From a virus, in IMG/VR virus record IMGVR_UViG_3300027759_003078, positions 1 through 32,343 of that record: a DNA stretch of 32,343 bases; one strand, 5' to 3'. The notes below the pieces were generated by a model. It was not told where the DNA came from, ran no database searches, and was given only the letters and a program-made list of their open reading frames with translations. The stretch's first letter is position 1. Each line of letters starts with the position of its first letter. Position numbers and translations under genes: made by a program. This document shows positions 22,240-28,667 of the stretch, one piece after another.

Positions 22240-22601
22240 AATTGTATATCTTTACCCAGAATCAAGAGAACTACGGCGCCCATGATTGGGATGGCGAGGG
22301 CGAGGTTCCTCAGTATTGGAAGATGAAAGGTGGTACTGACTATATCGTTGATATCGAAGGCTTTCGTTGGAACGATACGTTTGCCGAGAAGAATCTTCGT
22401 ATGATCGTAGATGAACTCCGCTTCATCATCGATGAGTCTAACGACTTCTATCGTAGTAATATTATCGGCTACGAGGTAGTTGAAGATGACTTCATGACTG
22501 AGTTTGAGCAGTCACAGTTAGAGTATGAGGGTAAAGTTATGTACCCTGCCATTCGTAAGTCTTATAATGAGATGATGTTAGTTAACCTGGAGAACGTATA
22601 A
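22236..22601 (+). CDS. Conserved phage hypothetical protein (ENYGAHDWDG type)
   Basis: A 121-residue protein beginning KLYIFTQNQENYGAHDWDGE, then PQYWKMKGG. This N-terminal pattern is shared by uncharacterised proteins of many phages. The rest is acidic and helical. It ends with TAATG overlap to the next gene. Function unknown. Confidence 0.65.
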   Translation: MKLYIFTQNQENYGAHDWDGEGEVPQYWKMKGGTDYIVDIEGFRWNDTFAEKNLRMIVDELRFIIDESNDFYRSNIIGYEVVEDDFMTEFEQSQLEYEGKVMYPAIRKSYNEMMLVNLENV

Positions 22602-22927
22602 TGTCTTATTTGTATGATAAATTGAATTCGCTTCAATGGGAAATTAACGAAAAAGTCGAAGCTATTATTGATGATATGCGAGAAGTTCGTCCTGCCGATC
22701 TAGGTTTGGATAAACGTTGTGCCTATCATTTATATGTTGATGAAGAGTACATTGCCGTTCAAAAGTCTGATCTTCGAACCCTTCGCTACTATGGCGGCTT
22801 TGAGTATGTGAGTGAAGAATATGTTCTTGAGTTAGGCGAATATGTTTTCTACCATTCAGAAGATGAGCGAGTTACCGGTCACCTTTCAGAGTACTATGAT
22901 AAACAAGAAGAGAAAGAAAACGTTTAA
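22601..22927 (+). CDS. Hypothetical acidic protein
   Basis: A 108-residue protein with an N-terminal amphipathic helix (LYDKLNSLQWEINEKVEAI), a middle RPADLGLDKRCAYHLYVDEE and an acidic, Lys/Glu-rich tail. No known motif. Coupled to the gene before it by one base and followed immediately by the next. Confidence 0.6.
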   Translation: MSYLYDKLNSLQWEINEKVEAIIDDMREVRPADLGLDKRCAYHLYVDEEYIAVQKSDLRTLRYYGGFEYVSEEYVLELGEYVFYHSEDERVTGHLSEYYDKQEEKENV

Positions 22928-23257
22928 ATGGAATACCATCCCGATCGCTGGCTAATGGTTTATCTTACTACTGATAGTAAGAGTCATTATCGGGTCTTTG
23001 CTACTTGGTCGGGCGGCTATTTGGATGGTGATTCCTGGCAATTAAACTCAGGAGTAGTTCAGGTAACAGAAACGAAAGACAAGTATTCTTTTCATGGATC
23101 TTCTGGCTCCTTGTATGTTTGTCGTAAGAATAGTTACGGGTCAACAGGATATGGGTTTGGAGTATTAGATGATCTTATTAAAAGATCTCTAGTGCAAGGA
23201 ACCGTGATAGAGATATTACCTGAAGAGACTGACTTTATGTCTTTGAATTATGAATAG
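22928..23257 (+). CDS. Hypothetical protein (phage, beta-rich)
   Basis: A 109-residue protein with alternating aromatic/beta character: DRWLMVYLTTDSKSHYRVFA, WSGGYLDGDSWQLNSG, then YSFHGSSGSLYVCRKN. This looks like a compact beta fold of unknown role. It starts directly after the previous stop and its end overlaps a small membrane gene. Confidence 0.6.
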   Translation: MEYHPDRWLMVYLTTDSKSHYRVFATWSGGYLDGDSWQLNSGVVQVTETKDKYSFHGSSGSLYVCRKNSYGSTGYGFGVLDDLIKRSLVQGTVIEILPEETDFMSLNYE

Positions 23258-23429
23258 ACCTCGTAAAAAAATTACGTTTTTTCATGGATTTGTTATTGTA
23301 TTTATTTTATACTTTTGTGTTCATGTGGTTATTGGTTACATTCATTGCGAGTATTCTGAGTATGCCAATTGTCCCGGTAATGAGGCTCTGTTTACAGATG
23401 AGGAAGTAACTACCGATGACAAGAAATAA
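23250..23429 (+). CDS. Small membrane protein (59 aa)
   Basis: Basic start NRPRKKITFFHG, then one transmembrane segment (FVIVFILYFCVHVVIGYI) and an acidic C-terminus with two Cys (HCEYSEYANCPG). Likely a single-pass inner membrane protein with the acidic part outside. It overlaps the end of the previous gene. Confidence 0.6.
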   Translation: MNRPRKKITFFHGFVIVFILYFCVHVVIGYIHCEYSEYANCPGNEALFTDEEVTTDDKK

Positions 23430-23468
23430 TATTCAGAAAGTTTAAATATGTGGAGAAAAAGAGAAATT

Positions 23469-23633
23469 ATGGAAGCACAAAATAAAGTAACTTTGAGTAT
23501 GCTGGTTGATGACGTTCCTACTGATACATCGGGTAAGTGGGTAAAGAAAGAAGAATTGTATGCGTTTGCATCGGTTGTGGCTGATTATGTTCTTTCGAGA
23601 CTAGAGAACAAGACCAATGATCCCACTCTTTAA
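23469..23633 (+). CDS. Hypothetical small protein (54 aa)
   Basis: EAQNKVTLSMLVDDVPTDTS, then WVKKEELYAFASVVADYV and a charged tail. The start at 23469 is preferred because a purine-rich GGAGAAAAAGAG stretch precedes it; an in-frame ATG at 23448 lies before that stretch. Unknown function; overlaps the next gene. Confidence 0.5.
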   Translation: MEAQNKVTLSMLVDDVPTDTSGKWVKKEELYAFASVVADYVLSRLENKTNDPTL

Positions 23634-23775
23634 GTTAACCGTTACAGATGAGTTTCATTCTGACTTCATCTACGAGACTAACGATAAGGAAGAGGTATTA
23701 GATAGGGTTGCGATATGGCTTGCGCAATTAGATAGTACTCCTATCTACAGCTTGAATATTGAGGTAAATCCATGA
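23617..23775 (+). CDS. Hypothetical small protein (52 aa)
   Basis: IPLFKLTVTDEFHSDFIYET, then DKEEVLDRVAIWLAQLD and a short beta end. A beta-alpha-beta-like microprotein with no recognised family. It overlaps the preceding gene by 17 bases and the next by ATGA, which supports it as real. Confidence 0.5.
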   Translation: MIPLFKLTVTDEFHSDFIYETNDKEEVLDRVAIWLAQLDSTPIYSLNIEVNP

Positions 23776-23972
23776 CGACTATCTTTACGTGCGGTCATAA
23801 GGCTAACGATGATGAGAATGGGTGGACTATTTCCACAAGGGCTTATACCAGGGAAAACAACAGAGCGGTCGACTATAGAACGGTCTGTAATAATTGTTAC
23901 TATGTCTATGATTCGGAAGATCTGATTCTATACAATGACGATGCTGTAGAGAAATGGTTAAAGGGAGAGTAG
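23772..23972 (+). CDS. Small putative zinc-binding protein
   Basis: A 66-residue protein with TCGHKA (C7, H9) near the N-terminus and VCNNCYYV (C39, C42), giving a Cys/His set suited to one zinc, as in small zinc ribbons. The remainder is acidic. Coupled to the previous gene by ATGA. The function is unknown. Confidence 0.55.
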   Translation: MTTIFTCGHKANDDENGWTISTRAYTRENNRAVDYRTVCNNCYYVYDSEDLILYNDDAVEKWLKGE

Positions 23973-23979
23973 GGAGAGA

Positions 23980-24072
23980 ATGGACTTTAATACAATTCTT
24001 TTTATAGTTCTCATGGTGTCCGTAGTAGGGATAGTGCTGTGGGATATGAAAAATGACAATGAAAAAAAGTAA
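23980..24072 (+). CDS. Membrane microprotein (30 aa), paralogue of 25829-25933
   Basis: Start DFNTILFIVLMVSVVGIVLW followed by DMK and a charged tail. One transmembrane helix. AGGGAGAG precedes the ATG. The segment VVGxVLWDMK is shared with the 34-residue protein at 25829. Its stop lies in the repeated regulatory block that follows. Confidence 0.55.
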   Translation: MDFNTILFIVLMVSVVGIVLWDMKNDNEKK

Positions 24073-24140
24073 CTATTTTATATGCATTTTAGACGGCAAA
24101 TGATCTAGTTACTTTTGCATAATACCCATCTTCAGGGTAT
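24065..24140. repeat. Regulatory cassette, copy A
   Basis: An 11-base inverted repeat, AAAAGTAACTA (24065-24075) and TAGTTACTTTT (24106-24116), is followed by GCATAATACCC and a hairpin ATACCC/GGGTAT (24122-24127, 24135-24140). GCAAATGATCTAGTTACTTT at 24096-24115 recurs identically at 26426-26445 upstream of another promoter. Probably operators or a small RNA element. Confidence 0.6.
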
Positions 24141-24149
24141 GGTTACTGC

Positions 24150-24178
24150 TTGACGTTTGGTCTGAGGGAGACTATAAT
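24150..24178 (+). promoter_or_regulatory. Early-type promoter after cassette A
   Basis: TTGACG (24150-24155), 17-base spacer, TATAAT (24173-24178). GGTTAC lies just upstream. An in-frame ATG lies five bases after the -10, but the ribosome-binding-site-supported start is at 24202. Confidence 0.85.
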
Positions 24179-24201
24179 AACGTATGTTTAAAGGAAATCA
24201 A

Positions 24202-24366
24202 ATGCAAACCTCAATCAAGCTTACAGAAAAGCAAGTCGCCCTTCTTCTTCAGATTCTCGACGAACAAATCTCAGTCGGAAATATCGATCCTTCCGATAAA
24301 GCTTTAGCTTCCGAAGTTCTCGACATTCTCGAAACAGCCGAAAACAAAATCACCTCTCTCTATTAA
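24202..24366 (+). CDS. Hypothetical small helical protein (54 aa)
   Basis: QTSIKLTEKQVALLLQILDE, then a helical, Leu-rich remainder ending TAENKITSLY. Compact two- or three-helix pattern; unknown. AAAGGA lies before the ATG. An in-frame ATG at 24184 would add six residues if the message starts there. A single-gene unit bounded by two promoters. Confidence 0.6.
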   Translation: MQTSIKLTEKQVALLLQILDEQISVGNIDPSDKALASEVLDILETAENKITSLY

Positions 24367-24392
24367 TAACCATCCATTAAGTAAGGTTATTA
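24364..24392. repeat. Inverted repeat before the ATPase promoter
   Basis: TAATAACC (24364-24371) and GGTTATTA (24385-24392), eight paired bases around a 13-base loop, beginning at the stop codon of the preceding gene. No T tract follows, so it is either a weak terminator or an operator. Confidence 0.45.
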
Positions 24393-24402
24393 CGTAACGA
24401 AG

Positions 24403-24431
24403 TTGACGTAACGTCCAAAGTAGCCTATAAT
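24403..24431 (+). promoter_or_regulatory. Early-type promoter (CGTAAC family)
   Basis: TTGACG (24403-24408), 17-base spacer, TATAAT (24426-24431). CGTAAC occurs just before and just after the -35. It drives the AAA ATPase gene. Confidence 0.88.
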
Positions 24432-24457
24432 CAGTCATCGTTTAAAGGAACACACAC

Positions 24458-25348
24458 ATGAATACAGAGATCAAATTTATCGGCGGCAAGTTCGTCGGCT
24501 TCGTTAACGGTAAATCCGTTGTTAAGTCTACTTCTGAGTACTATGTTAAGCGTCAATTGGAAGGTCAAAAATTGGCTTTCCGTGATGCTCCTGCTCCCGT
24601 TGAGTCCGAGTTCGGTATTAACCAGCGCTTTAGCTTTGTTGAGCAGATGGTGGATATGATCGTTCAGAAGACTTTGCCCTCGGCCGTTATTACCGGTGAA
24701 GGTGGTTTGGGCAAGTCCTATACCGTTCTGAAGTCTCTGGAAAAGAACGGTTTTACTAATATTACCGATCTGTCGAACTTTGCCGTTGGTGCTAAGATCA
24801 ATAAGGCTAAGTCCTATACCGTAGTCAAAGGTTACTCGACCGCTAAAGGTCTCTATCGTACGCTGTTTGAAAATAACGGTATGGTTATTGTGTTTGATGA
24901 CTGCGATAGTATCCTGAAAGACGATGTGGCTAAGAACCTTTTAAAGGGTGCTCTCGATAGCTATAGCAAGCGTTATATCTCTTGGAATGCCGATATGCGT
25001 GACGATGATCTGCCGCGTTCTTTTGAGTTTACCGGTTCTATCGTCTTCGTATCGAATATGGCTTTGGAGAAGATCGATCAGGCGATTCGTACCCGTAGTT
25101 TGGTTGTTGACTTATCGATGACTGAGGCTCAGAAACTCGAAAGAATGGAAGTAATTGCTAAATCGGACGAGTTTTTGCCCGAGGTAAATGCTACTGCCAA
25201 GGGCCTGGCTCTGGATTTCCTCAAGTCTAATTTGGGTAAGATTCCTAATATGTCTCTCCGTAGTCTGATTGCCGTTACTAAGATCGCTAATACCGGTAAT
25301 AAGGAATGGAAAGACTTGGCTAAATACGTTCTGACTCAGGGTAATTGA
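24458..25348 (+). CDS. AAA-family ATPase
   Basis: A 296-residue ATPase. The N-terminal ~60 residues are a small separate region (FIGGKFVGFVNGKSVV). Walker A GEGGLGKS is at 80-87, Walker B MVIVFDDCDS at 142-151, sensor-like IVFVSNM and a QAIRTRS arginine segment follow. It resembles single-domain AAA proteins of T4-like phages of unknown function. Codons are richer in C/T third bases (GTT, GGT, CGT) than those of neighbouring genes, fitting strong early expression from its own promoter. Confidence 0.8.
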   Translation: MNTEIKFIGGKFVGFVNGKSVVKSTSEYYVKRQLEGQKLAFRDAPAPVESEFGINQRFSFVEQMVDMIVQKTLPSAVITGEGGLGKSYTVLKSLEKNGFTNITDLSNFAVGAKINKAKSYTVVKGYSTAKGLYRTLFENNGMVIVFDDCDSILKDDVAKNLLKGALDSYSKRYISWNADMRDDDLPRSFEFTGSIVFVSNMALEKIDQAIRTRSLVVDLSMTEAQKLERMEVIAKSDEFLPEVNATAKGLALDFLKSNLGKIPNMSLRSLIAVTKIANTGNKEWKDLAKYVLTQGN

Positions 25349-25349
25349 T

Positions 25350-25553
25350 ATGGGAAAAGGCTTAGAAATTGACTTCGATACTGCCGATAGGTTCACGCTT
25401 CTCAATCTAATAGATCAAAGGAAGTATCTGAAGAAAGCACTAAAGGAACATAAAAAAGGTAAGTATCTTCATCCAGAAGACGTTGTCAGGAATGCCGAGA
25501 TTATAGCTGCCCTAGAACTATTAATACCATATTACGGGGGAACCAATGATTAA
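25350..25553 (+). CDS. Hypothetical small protein, phage conserved type
   Basis: A 67-residue protein: acidic start (GLEIDFDTADRFTLLNLIDQ), basic middle (KKALKEHKKGKYLHPEDV), helical end with PYYGG. No known motif; it looks like a small regulator or inhibitor. It begins one base after the ATPase stop. Confidence 0.6.
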   Translation: MGKGLEIDFDTADRFTLLNLIDQRKYLKKALKEHKKGKYLHPEDVVRNAEIIAALELLIPYYGGTND

Positions 25554-25860
25554 GAGAGAAAATTGCATTCAAAAACCGGCCAAGGGTACGAAGGGATACC
25601 TTATCTACACGATGAATGATGAGTATGTGTTCAGGGTATATAAGGAAGATCATAGTTTCATCGACTACGATATCCTGCATTGTGATCTGGAATTAACTAT
25701 AAACGACGATGATGCAACGTTCTATGAGTTCGAAGACGGGAGAAACATCCTGGATCATAGCTACTCCATGGCAGGAGAAAGTCATATGACAGATAAAGGA
25801 TACGAGTTAGGTACGGAGGAAGGTTATAATGAATTTGTTAAACAACGAAATAAGCAATGA
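25546..25860 (+). CDS. Hypothetical protein (104 aa)
   Basis: KGTKGYLIYTMNDEYVFRVY and a following DYDILHCDLELTIND are beta-like; the C-terminus (SHMTDKGYELG...) is charged. No family recognised. GGGGG lies before the ATG, which sits within the end of the preceding gene. The 3' end carries the ribosome binding site and start of the membrane microprotein. Confidence 0.55.
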   Translation: MIKRENCIQKPAKGTKGYLIYTMNDEYVFRVYKEDHSFIDYDILHCDLELTINDDDATFYEFEDGRNILDHSYSMAGESHMTDKGYELGTEEGYNEFVKQRNKQ

Positions 25861-25933
25861 TTTAATCTTCGTTATCTTTATCGTAGTAGTGGTAGGGGCG
25901 GTGTTATGGGATATGAAAAGAAATGGTGAATAA
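25829..25933 (+). CDS. Membrane microprotein (34 aa), paralogue of 23980-24072
   Basis: After NLLNNEISND comes a transmembrane stretch LIFVIFIVVVVGAVLW and a DMKRNGE tail. GGAGGAAGG precedes the ATG. The VVGxVLWDMK ending matches the microprotein at 23980, supporting both as real. It overlaps genes on both sides. Confidence 0.55.
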   Translation: MNLLNNEISNDLIFVIFIVVVVGAVLWDMKRNGE

Positions 25934-26144
25934 AACGTTTATATTAGCCTTTAATTATCACGAGGCTAAATCGTTTATCTATAAGAATGATAATCCAGGA
26001 GATTATATTATCCTTAATAGTCCAGACCAATTAAAAGGTACAATAAGTCCTACGATAAAGATAATGCCTAATGCATATAGGAGAGAAGATTTTTTTGATA
26101 TGATGGATGCTATTACGATGAGACAAGGTAATATAGTAAGATGA
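25923..26144 (+). CDS. Hypothetical small protein (73 aa)
   Basis: VNKTFILAFNYHEAKSFIYK, then PGDYIILNSPDQLKG, then RREDFFDMMDAITMR. Reads as a small alpha/beta protein of unknown function. It overlaps the microprotein by 11 bases and the next gene by ATGA. Confidence 0.55.
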   Translation: MVNKTFILAFNYHEAKSFIYKNDNPGDYIILNSPDQLKGTISPTIKIMPNAYRREDFFDMMDAITMRQGNIVR

Positions 26145-26323
26145 CTGATAAAGAAGAGTTAAAGGCATTACTAAAATCGTATAAAGAATCTCCTTCTAGA
26201 GGTATAAAGGATGAGATAATGATCAGTAAGATAGAGGATATAATCGATAATAACGATATAGTATTCAGTAGAATAGAAGAATTACCTGACGATTATGATA
26301 TTAGTAAGGTATACTTACTATAA
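26141..26323 (+). CDS. Hypothetical small protein (60 aa)
   Basis: TDKEELKALLKSYKESPSRG, then helical and acidic through DDYDISKVYLL. No motif recognised. Last gene of the ATPase operon, coupled by ATGA. Confidence 0.5.
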   Translation: MTDKEELKALLKSYKESPSRGIKDEIMISKIEDIIDNNDIVFSRIEELPDDYDISKVYLL

Positions 26324-26398
26324 TTTTATTTTAAATTGGTATGTATTTATACAGAGAAAATCAGCATTTTTCTGCCGGCTTAAACGCTTTCACAAAAC

Positions 26399-26480
26399 GT
26401 AACTATATTATATGCCGAAATAACTGCAAATGATCTAGTTACTTTTGCAAGATGAATACCCAACCGTAACGTAGGGGTAT
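26399..26480. repeat. Regulatory cassette, copy B
   Basis: GTAACTA (26399-26405) and TAGTTAC (26436-26442) inverted repeats, the shared GCAAATGATCTAGTTACTTT (26426-26445), then a longer-loop ATACCC/GGGTAT pair (26456-26461, 26475-26480) enclosing CCGTAACGTAG. It has the same order as copy A at 24065-24140. The 26324-26551 gap holds this cassette and the next promoter; no gene is seen. Confidence 0.6.
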
Positions 26481-26492
26481 TACCGTAACTTC

Positions 26493-26521
26493 TTGACGTT
26501 TCGCCGGTTTTGGACTATAAT
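26493..26521 (+). promoter_or_regulatory. Early-type promoter after cassette B
   Basis: TTGACG (26493-26498), 17-base spacer, TATAAT (26516-26521), with CCGTAAC just upstream. An in-frame ATG lies six bases after the -10 (26528); the ribosome-binding-site-supported start is 26552. Confidence 0.87.
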
Positions 26522-26551
26522 CATTACATGAACAACGAAAAAGGAACCAAA

Positions 26552-26791
26552 ATGACAGATTTCGAAACTAAGTGCTATGGTATGTCAGAAGCTGATATCC
26601 GTGATCAGTACATCAACTCTTTCACTGCTTCACGCTGTGGTTTAGAGATGGTAGTCATGGGCATCATGTCTGACTGCCAAGAGATGTTGGCCATGGGTGC
26701 CGGTCCTCGTGCTGTAGAGCATGTTCGTAAGCAGATGAATGTTGCTAAATTCATCTTATCTGAAATGATGGAATCTAAGGAGTCTGTATAA
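26552..26791 (+). CDS. Hypothetical small helical protein (79 aa)
   Basis: TDFETKCYGMSEADIRDQYI, then Met-rich helices (LEMVVMGIMSDCQEMLAMG) and KQMNVAKFILSEMM. Predicted all-alpha; the family seems common among phages but unnamed. AAAGGA before the ATG. It ends by TAATG overlap with the next gene. Confidence 0.6.
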   Translation: MTDFETKCYGMSEADIRDQYINSFTASRCGLEMVVMGIMSDCQEMLAMGAGPRAVEHVRKQMNVAKFILSEMMESKESV

Positions 26792-26952
26792 TGTCTAGAA
26801 TGTCTCAACTGCACATGATCATCACAGATGCTATTGCCTGCGATCTCTCTGAAAACTTGATCATCGATCTGATGGTTGAAGAAGGCCTGCCACGTGAAGC
26901 CTGTCCCGAAATCTTGCGTGTTTTTAAACAAGTGGAGTCTGTAAATGAGTAA
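26791..26952 (+). CDS. Hypothetical small helical protein (53 aa)
   Basis: SRMSQLHMIITDAIACDLSE, then a second helix and a third ending FKQVESVNE. A small three-helix pattern of unknown function. Coupling at both ends (TAATG before, overlapping ATG after) supports it. Confidence 0.55.
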   Translation: MSRMSQLHMIITDAIACDLSENLIIDLMVEEGLPREACPEILRVFKQVESVNE

Positions 26953-27157
26953 TTGGAAATCTTTAGACCAGTCTTACGAGACTATGAGCCAGGCTGAAGC
27001 CCTGGAAATCGTTCAACTAGAGGCAATTGCTCTGGGCCTTCCCATGCTGGAAACTCTGATGTTCATGCAGGATAACTACGAAGAACTGGACTCTGTACAG
27101 AAGAATGCCTTTAGAACGGCTTTCCGTGGATTCCAACGCCTTCTAGCACCTGCATAA
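26945..27157 (+). CDS. Hypothetical small helical protein (70 aa)
   Basis: SNWKSLDQSYETMSQAEALE, then helices with Leu and Met (LGLPMLETLMFMQ) and a basic end. Unknown family. GTGGAG precedes the ATG. It ends the operon before the inverted repeat at 27171. Confidence 0.55.
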   Translation: MSNWKSLDQSYETMSQAEALEIVQLEAIALGLPMLETLMFMQDNYEELDSVQKNAFRTAFRGFQRLLAPA

Positions 27158-27170
27158 TAACCTGACGTAA

Positions 27171-27213
27171 AGATCCGGTATTACTTGACTTTTATCCGGA
27201 TCTAGACTATAAT
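27171..27213 (+). promoter_or_regulatory. Early-type promoter inside an inverted repeat (operator)
   Basis: TTGACT (27185-27190), 17-base spacer, TATAAT (27208-27213). AGATCCGG (27171-27178) and CCGGATCT (27196-27203) are perfect 8-base inverted repeats placed around the -35, the arrangement expected of a repressor site. Confidence 0.8.
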
Positions 27214-27246
27214 AAGGCATCTTAACACAAACACACAAGGAACTAT

Positions 27247-27576
27247 ATGACTAAAGTAACTAACCTCGAAACCGCTGTTTCCATCGTTCGCAATACTCCT
27301 GATAAGGCTCTGGCTTTGTCTGAGATCATGAACATCTTGGGCGTGAGCCGCTCTAATGCTTTTGTATACCATACCAAGGCTTCTAAGATTTTGTTCTCTG
27401 CCGATAAGGTAGACGGTGTGATGGCTAAGGTGTCTCCTAAGTATAAGAAGGTCTCTGAGTCTATTCAGGGTACGTCTAGTACTAAGAAGGCTCAGAAGCT
27501 GGCTGAGATTGATGCCTTCTTGGCAAGCAATGCCGCTTCTTCTAAAGGCAACCCATTTGCCGCTTTAGGAGCCTAA
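27247..27576 (+). CDS. Small HTH-like protein, possible DNA binder
   Basis: A 109-residue basic protein. Residues ~5-50 (LETAVSIVRNTPDKALALSE, then IMNILGVSRSNAFVYHTKA) look like a winged-helix or HTH domain. The tail ends NPFAALGA. The domain pattern is shared with the C-terminus of the protein at 20063. CAAGGA precedes the ATG. It stands behind a promoter with an operator-like repeat and could be its own regulator. Confidence 0.6.
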   Translation: MTKVTNLETAVSIVRNTPDKALALSEIMNILGVSRSNAFVYHTKASKILFSADKVDGVMAKVSPKYKKVSESIQGTSSTKKAQKLAEIDAFLASNAASSKGNPFAALGA

Positions 27577-27577
27577 T

Positions 27578-27676
27578 ATGAAGCAGTTCTTGATCGAGGT
27601 GGTTCAGTCCTTCATCTTGGCCGCCATGGTAGGTGGCCCACTCTTCTACTACTTTCTCTTTATAATGAAGCCCTGA
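27578..27676 (+). CDS. Membrane microprotein (32 aa)
   Basis: KQFLIEVVQSFILAAMVGG, then PLFYYFLFIMKP: one hydrophobic helix. TTAGGAG lies before the ATG at the end of the HTH-like gene. Function unknown. Confidence 0.5.
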   Translation: MKQFLIEVVQSFILAAMVGGPLFYYFLFIMKP

Positions 27677-27679
27677 TAT

Positions 27680-27907
27680 ATGTCTAAAGTAAAAGAACTT
27701 GTATGTGAGGCGGCCGAGATGATGTGTCTTGGCTACACCGATCACGAGATCATCCGCATTCTTCGTGTACCGGCCAGTCAGGCTAATGATCTGATCATAG
27801 CGGCCGAGGACTGGAACTACGAAGTAGATATGGAGAACCGTAGAGGGGCAGAGTCGTATACAGAAGAAATCGTAGACGACATGGCCGCCTTCTACGGAGA
27901 AGACTAA
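27680..27907 (+). CDS. Hypothetical small acidic protein (75 aa)
   Basis: SKVKELVCEAAEMMCLGYTD, then HEIIRILRVPASQANDLI reads like a helix-turn-helix; the C-terminus is acidic (DMAAFYGED). Possibly a small DNA- or RNAP-binding regulator, with no clear family. No strong ribosome binding site is visible, and it follows the microprotein by three bases. Confidence 0.55.
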   Translation: MSKVKELVCEAAEMMCLGYTDHEIIRILRVPASQANDLIIAAEDWNYEVDMENRRGAESYTEEIVDDMAAFYGED

Positions 27908-27921
27908 CAGTTTATAGGGGT

Positions 27922-27955
27922 ACCGGACAAAGTATTGCTACCCAGAGAGTCCGGT
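27922..27955 (+). terminator. Stem-loop, possible weak terminator
   Basis: ACCGGAC (27922-27928) pairs with GTCCGGT (27949-27955), seven bases, 20-base loop. Only three T follow, so termination is doubtful; it could be a regulatory RNA or DNA hairpin. Confidence 0.4.
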
Positions 27956-28000
27956 TTAAATGGCTACCCGTATTGGGACCAGCCCCACCTATACAGAAAA

Positions 28001-28185
28001 ACAGTAGTAAAAACAGTAGTACTCACTTTTCGAAAAAAAGTATAGTTACTCTATCAACCAGGTTTCAGGCACAGTTACTTATACCTATGTTTAAATTTTT
28101 TCGCGCGCAGAAAATCCTGCGGATAGAATTTCCCGCTAGAAACTCCCCTCTGAAAAATTTTTGCGCTAGAAAAACCGCTCTGAAA
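28001..28185. repeat. Repeat-rich noncoding stretch
   Basis: The 286-base gap from 27908 to 28193 holds no convincing gene. It contains a direct repeat ACAGTAGTA (28001-28009, 28013-28021), GTTAC words (near 28054 and 28073), and two imperfect 22-base units 30 bases apart (28134-28155, 28164-28185; shared CGCTAGAAA...CTCTGAAA, three mismatches). A weaker third unit lies near 28104. Confidence 0.5.
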
Positions 28186-28193
28186 GATCCCCG

Positions 28194-28307
28194 ATGAATC
28201 AGTACAGTTACCTGGCTGTTGCCCTGGTAGTAAAGCTTGCCTTTGTATGCTTTATACTCTATAATGATCTATCGGCCTGGTGGCTGTTATTACTGTTATT
28301 CCTATGA
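28194..28307 (+). CDS. Membrane microprotein (37 aa)
   Basis: NQYSYLAVALVVKLAFVCFI, then LYNDLSAWWLLLLFL: two hydrophobic segments around a short polar turn. Its TGA overlaps the next ATG (ATGA), which supports it although the upstream GAAAG is weak. Function unknown. Confidence 0.55.
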   Translation: MNQYSYLAVALVVKLAFVCFILYNDLSAWWLLLLLFL

Positions 28308-28486
28308 AACCTAAATTTTTACCTGTATTAGAGATGTGTATTGAGAATGGCCTGGCTTATGGTTATACCCGTGCGTTCAAGCATGATGATAACCCTACCG
28401 AGGAATTCATCACCAATACCATAAAAGATTCTATTATGCATGAACTGTATGAATGGTTTGACTTTGAGGAGTTGAAGAATGAATAA
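28304..28486 (+). CDS. Small conserved phage protein (60 aa)
   Basis: After KPKFLPVLEMCIENGLAYGY comes TRAFKHDDNPTEEFI and HELYEWFDFEELKNE. The G-Y-x-R-A-x-K-H, D-N-P and W-F-D-F pattern recurs in short proteins of aquatic T4-like phages. The start at 28304 is chosen for coupling to the microprotein. Function unknown. Confidence 0.6.
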   Translation: MKPKFLPVLEMCIENGLAYGYTRAFKHDDNPTEEFITNTIKDSIMHELYEWFDFEELKNE

Positions 28487-28667
28487 GAGTGCAGTAGAAC
28501 AACGCATGAGTGAACTCATGGCACCGGTTGAACAACAGATTATGATGTGTGATAATAGGGAAGAACTACTCATGATGGCCTGTGCCATGATGCAGCGTAC
28601 CCACGAAATATTCCTTCATGAATTAGGTGAAGAAGGTTCAAAGTTAATGTACAAAGGATTTGTATGA
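28479..28667 (+). CDS. Small conserved phage protein (62 aa)
   Basis: NKSAVEQRMSELMAPVEQQI, then MMCDNREELLMMACAMMQRT and a short end. The M-C-D-N-R-E and A-C-A-M-x-Q-R-T words are typical of a recurring phage microprotein family. All helical. Overlaps the genes on both sides by 4-8 bases. Confidence 0.6.
   Translation: MNKSAVEQRMSELMAPVEQQIMMCDNREELLMMACAMMQRTHEIFLHELGEEGSKLMYKGFV

Noticed and set aside
27973-28197. Open frame of 74 codons in the repeat-rich gap
   Set aside because: Its composition is unusual (Ser, Lys, Phe, Arg), no ribosome binding site is present, it does not couple to neighbours, and it runs through the repeat units.
28237-28265. TTGCCT-17-TATAAT as a promoter
   Set aside because: Spacing is ideal, but it lies inside a membrane microprotein gene and lacks the CGTAAC words of the other promoters; left as possible only.
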